Assembly (NCBI GenBank): GCA_018902795.1
Contig: JAHIQD010000020.1
Location: 62,001-126,000, forward strand
Origin: Bacteroidota bacterium
Lineage (GTDB): Bacteria > Bacteroidota > Bacteroidia > Flavobacteriales > Weeksellaceae
Direction: 5' to 3'
Length of the DNA stretch: 64,000 bases
Within the stretch, counting starts at the first letter, position 1, and the number at the start of each line of letters is the position of its first letter. Positions 61,709 to 64,000 of the stretch are shown in pieces. Below the pieces are notes generated by a model. That model was not told the DNA's origin. It saw only the letters and a program-made list of their open reading frames with translations, and ran no database searches. A program made the position numbers and the translations under genes.

Positions 61709-61855
61709 AAATTTTTTAGTTTCAAGGTTAAGTTTTACTCACTGTTTCATCAATTTTTTATTTGAAACAAGTTTGTGAATAAACTATTAAATTTTAATTT
61801 TAATGGTCCCACAAGTTCGGGATTTTTTATTTATTTGAATTAATCTGCAATAAAA

Positions 61856-62563
61856 TTAAATATTAACCAATGTTCCTATCATTTCACCTTCTACAATTCT
61901 GAGAAGATTTCCTTCCCTATTCATATCAAAAACAATAATTGGTAATTTATTTTCATGGCTTAAAGTAAATGCGGTCATATCCATTACTTTCAGTCCTTTT
62001 TCGAAAACTTCATCGAATGTTAATGAATTGAATTTCACTGCATCTTCATTAATTTCAGGATCCGAATCGTAGATTCCGTCCACTCTTGTTCCTTTTAAAA
62101 TTACATCTGCACCGATTTCAATAGCTCTTAAAGTTGCAGCAGTATCGGTAGTAAAATAGGGATTTCCTGTTCCGGCACCGAAAATCACAACTCTACCTTT
62201 TTCCAAATGTCTTGTCGCTTTTCTTTTAATGAAAGGTTCTGCCACTTTATCCATTTCAATTGCAGATTGCAGACGGGTAAAAATACCGGCATCTTCCAAC
62301 GCGCCCTGTAAAGCCATACCGTTAATTACCGTTGCCAGCATTCCCATATAATCACCCTGAACTCTATCCATCCCTTTTGCAGCACCTGCCAAACCACGGA
62401 AAATATTTCCGCCGCCAATCACAATCGCCACTTCACAGCCTTTATCTACTACTTTTTTTATTTCTGCAGCATAATCTTTCAGCCGGTCGTTATCAATTCC
62501 GTACTGTCGGTTTCCCATTAAAGCTTCGCCGCTGAGTTTGAGAAGAATTCGTTTGTATTTCAT
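61856..62563 (-). CDS. pyrH: UMP kinase
   Basis: The 235-residue kinase has KRILLKLSGEALMG, VAIVIGGGNIFRG, the MGMLATVINGMAL segment, VIFGAGTGNPYFTTDTAA and DGIYDSDP. It phosphorylates UMP to UDP and is hexameric and distinct from eukaryotic UMP/CMP kinases. Length is normal. Its promoter (TATATTTG at 62594-62601) is divergent from that of porQ. Confidence 0.97.
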   Translation of the reverse strand: MKYKRILLKLSGEALMGNRQYGIDNDRLKDYAAEIKKVVDKGCEVAIVIGGGNIFRGLAGAAKGMDRVQGDYMGMLATVINGMALQGALEDAGIFTRLQSAIEMDKVAEPFIKRKATRHLEKGRVVIFGAGTGNPYFTTDTAATLRAIEIGADVILKGTRVDGIYDSDPEINEDAVKFNSLTFDEVFEKGLKVMDMTAFTLSHENKLPIIVFDMNREGNLLRIVEGEMIGTLVNI

Positions 62564-62593
62564 TTTTTTTAATTATATTACTTTTTTGCTCTG

Positions 62594-62601
62594 CAAATAT
62601 A
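62594..62601 (-). promoter_or_regulatory. -7 element (TATATTTG) for pyrH
   Basis: A perfect TAnnTTTG followed by C on the minus strand lies 30 bp upstream of the pyrH ATG. Confidence 0.55.
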
Positions 62602-62652
62602 AGGAAACGCAAATAATTCCGTTAATAGATTTATATTTACAGAGAAATATTT

Positions 62653-62681
62653 TTGAAAAAAAATTAAAAAAATTATTTTTG
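62653..62681 (+). promoter_or_regulatory. Promoter of porQ (TTG-N18-TATTTTTG)
   Basis: TTG (62653-62655) and TATTTTTG (62674-62681) are separated by 18 bp, followed by C. This is one of the clearest -33/-7 pairs in the window. The TTG start codon at 62699 lies 17 bp further. Confidence 0.65.
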
Positions 62682-62698
62682 CAAACATAAATACAGAT

Positions 62699-63697
62699 TT
62701 GAAAAAAATAACCGTTGTTTCAGCACTTTTATTTTCCGTAATTTTCTATGCTCAGGAAGGGACCAACGTATATCCTTTTCTTAACATTCCGGTTTCGGCT
62801 CGGCAGGCTGCTTTAGGTGGTGATGCTATTTCTGTCCGCGATTATGATGTGAGTTTTGTAGGGGTGAATCCAGGTTTAATGAATATTGAACAGGACAAAA
62901 TGATTACTCTCAATTATTCTTCCTATCTCGCAGGTTCACAATACGGTACAGTGAGTTTTGTAAAAGATTTAAATGAAGCGCACCTGATCTCCTTTAATGC
63001 AAGATACATGGATTACGGGAAAATGCCAAGGACCGATGAAAGCGCAAATATTGATGGCGAATTTGGTGCGATGGATGCTTCGCTCGGGCTTGGTTACGCC
63101 TATCAGTTTGAGGAAAACTGGACAATTGGCGGAAGTGCAAATTTCGTCACTTCAAAAATTGATAATTACACCTCAATGGCGGTGGTTGGAAATGCAGGTA
63201 TTACTTATTACAACAACCAAAGCAATGAAACCATCGCATTGGTTTTCAGAAATTTCGGATATCAGTTTAAATCCTTTAACGGTCTTAGAGAAAATGTTGC
63301 TTTCCGGGTAGATTTGGGATACACCAAAATTTTAGATGAATTTCCTTTAGCTTTTACCATTACCGCGCACGATTTACAGAAGCTGAATATTTCACAGGAT
63401 TATAACAATAACGGCCAGGAAATTGGCTGGACCAGAAAATTTGCAGACCATCTTTCCTTTGGAGCAGAGATCTTTCCGCAGCAGGCATTTAATGTCCGTT
63501 TCGGGTATAATGTAAAACGTGGGAATGAACTTGCAGTATTGGATCAAAGGAGTTTTGCAGGACTTTCTGCCGGTTTCGGAATTAAAATATCTTCCTTCCG
63601 GTTCGATTATGCCCATGTGAGATACCACAATTCGTCAAACATTAATATGCTGGGACTTACTTTAGATTTAATTGAAGTAGGCGGAAACAGACGGTAA
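62699..63697 (+). CDS. porQ: Type IX secretion system protein PorQ
   Basis: The 332-residue protein starts at a TTG (62699) and has a signal peptide (KKITVVSALLFSVIFYAQ). The mature start EGTNVYPFLNIPVSARQAALGG is typical of PorQ, and PorV-like barrel features continue (DVSFVGVNPGLMN, AISVRDYDVSF, LSAGFGIKISSFRFDYA in blocks). PorQ is an outer-membrane barrel needed for export of T9SS cargo, and flavobacteria use it for surface enzymes and gliding. It precedes cmk by 71 bp. Confidence 0.93.
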   Translation: MKKITVVSALLFSVIFYAQEGTNVYPFLNIPVSARQAALGGDAISVRDYDVSFVGVNPGLMNIEQDKMITLNYSSYLAGSQYGTVSFVKDLNEAHLISFNARYMDYGKMPRTDESANIDGEFGAMDASLGLGYAYQFEENWTIGGSANFVTSKIDNYTSMAVVGNAGITYYNNQSNETIALVFRNFGYQFKSFNGLRENVAFRVDLGYTKILDEFPLAFTITAHDLQKLNISQDYNNNGQEIGWTRKFADHLSFGAEIFPQQAFNVRFGYNVKRGNELAVLDQRSFAGLSAGFGIKISSFRFDYAHVRYHNSSNINMLGLTLDLIEVGGNRR

Positions 63698-63768
63698 ATT
63701 TCGTATTAAATTCAGTTTTCCCTTTTTAATCATTTCGCAAATTCAAAAAAAATGATGAAATTTGCGGT

Positions 63769-64000
63769 ATGAGAAAACCCGTAATCGCCATCGACGGCTA
63801 TTCATCCACCGGAAAAAGTTCAATCTCCAAAGTCATTGCCAAAAAACTCGGACTCATTCATATGGATACCGGGGCACTTTACAGAGGAGTGACGTATTTT
63901 GCCATCCTCAAATGTTTAAACGAAAACGGGGAAATTAATCTGCCACAACTTTTCAATAAATTAAATGAGATAAAACTTGAGTTTAAAGGAGTTGATGACG
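63769..64000 (+). CDS. cmk: Cytidylate kinase, 5' part (3' end outside window)
   Basis: Seventy-seven residues are visible from the ATG at 63769: RKPVIAIDGYSSTGKSSIS with the P-loop, then HMDTGALYRGVTYFAI, the CMP-binding start. The frame runs off the window edge. The preceding ATGATG at 63752-63757 opens only a six-residue frame that overlaps this ATG. A -7-like GAAATTTG ends 4 bp upstream of the ATG, as at holB. Confidence 0.95.
   Translation, partial: MRKPVIAIDGYSSTGKSSISKVIAKKLGLIHMDTGALYRGVTYFAILKCLNENGEINLPQLFNKLNEIKLEFKGVDD

Noticed and set aside
61798..61830. Weak hairpin TCCCACAAG/TTCGGGA with T run between frr and pyrH
   Set aside because: The T run is on the plus strand, where no gene ends, and the stem is only four pairs.
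63752..63772. Mini frame MMKFAV overlapping the cmk start
   Set aside because: The ATGATG most likely precedes or overlaps the promoter -7 region, so it may not even be transcribed.
1..64000. tRNA, rRNA, insertion sequences, prophage and CRISPR arrays
   Set aside because: I looked for conserved tRNA loops, transposase motifs, terminal repeats and regular spaced repeats and found none I can support.

Overview
The window looks like a chromosomal segment from a flavobacterium of the Chryseobacterium/Kaistella group (Weeksellaceae, Bacteroidota). The DNA is AT-rich. Many promoters carry the Bacteroidota -7 element TAnnTTTG. Shine-Dalgarno sequences are hard to find. Gene content includes a type IX secretion protein (PorQ), a DUF2723 protein, a GNAT-nitrilase fusion, an atpDC pair without the rest of the ATP synthase operon, and a likely sulfonolipid gene pair. 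I saw no insertion sequence, prophage, CRISPR array, rRNA or tRNA. The left and right edges cut a GH3 glucosidase and cytidylate kinase (cmk).

Layout. 1-5.6 kb: four co-directional genes for beta-glucan breakdown (GH3, SASA-family esterase, GH16, GH30). 5.6-6.9 kb: a small lipoprotein gene and an 811-bp AT-rich gap with degenerate repeats. 6.9-16.3 kb: mostly housekeeping genes on the minus strand (S9 peptidase, DoxX, era, methyltransferase, map, HAD phosphatase, acyl-ACP desaturase, gpmI, GNAT). 16.4-20 kb: a sirtuin, then a four-gene minus-strand signalling operon (secreted protein, polytopic membrane protein, histidine kinase, NarL-type regulator). Behind it lie two very short promoter-terminator units. 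20-23.5 kb: a YggS-type PLP protein, a sigma-54 activator without a DNA-binding domain, a MATE pump, and a structured intergenic element. 23.6-29.9 kb: a TetR-TolC-adaptor-RND efflux operon. 30.2-35.6 kb: a curli (type VIII secretion) operon of unusual domain composition. 35.7-49.7 kb: holB, an outer-membrane protein with lptC, anmK, GNAT-nitrilase, a TonB-dependent receptor, kdsA and a DUF2723 membrane protein. 49.9-56.9 kb: a cysteine-synthase-like gene with a serine-palmitoyltransferase-like gene, an Rnk-like factor, a radical SAM protein, and an unknown protein with an HTH-like N-terminus. 57-64 kb: atpC-atpD, ribF, yjbR-like, frr, pyrH, porQ and cmk.

The most interesting signal is around the signalling operon. 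A 12-bp box (GTGAAAACACCC, or GTAAAATCACCC at the third site) lies 24-25 bp upstream of a TAnnTTTG element three times: once ahead of the operon, and twice just behind the response-regulator gene. Each of the two downstream promoters is followed within about 55-85 bp by an intrinsic terminator on the same strand. This reads as an autoregulated two-component system with a tandem pair of small RNAs. Other points of interest are a CsgH-like/CsgE fusion, a CsgG with a barrel-like extension, an internal terminator in the curli operon, a structured element behind the MATE gene, and a palindromic CAATTG shared as the -33 box of the divergent atpD and ribF promoters.
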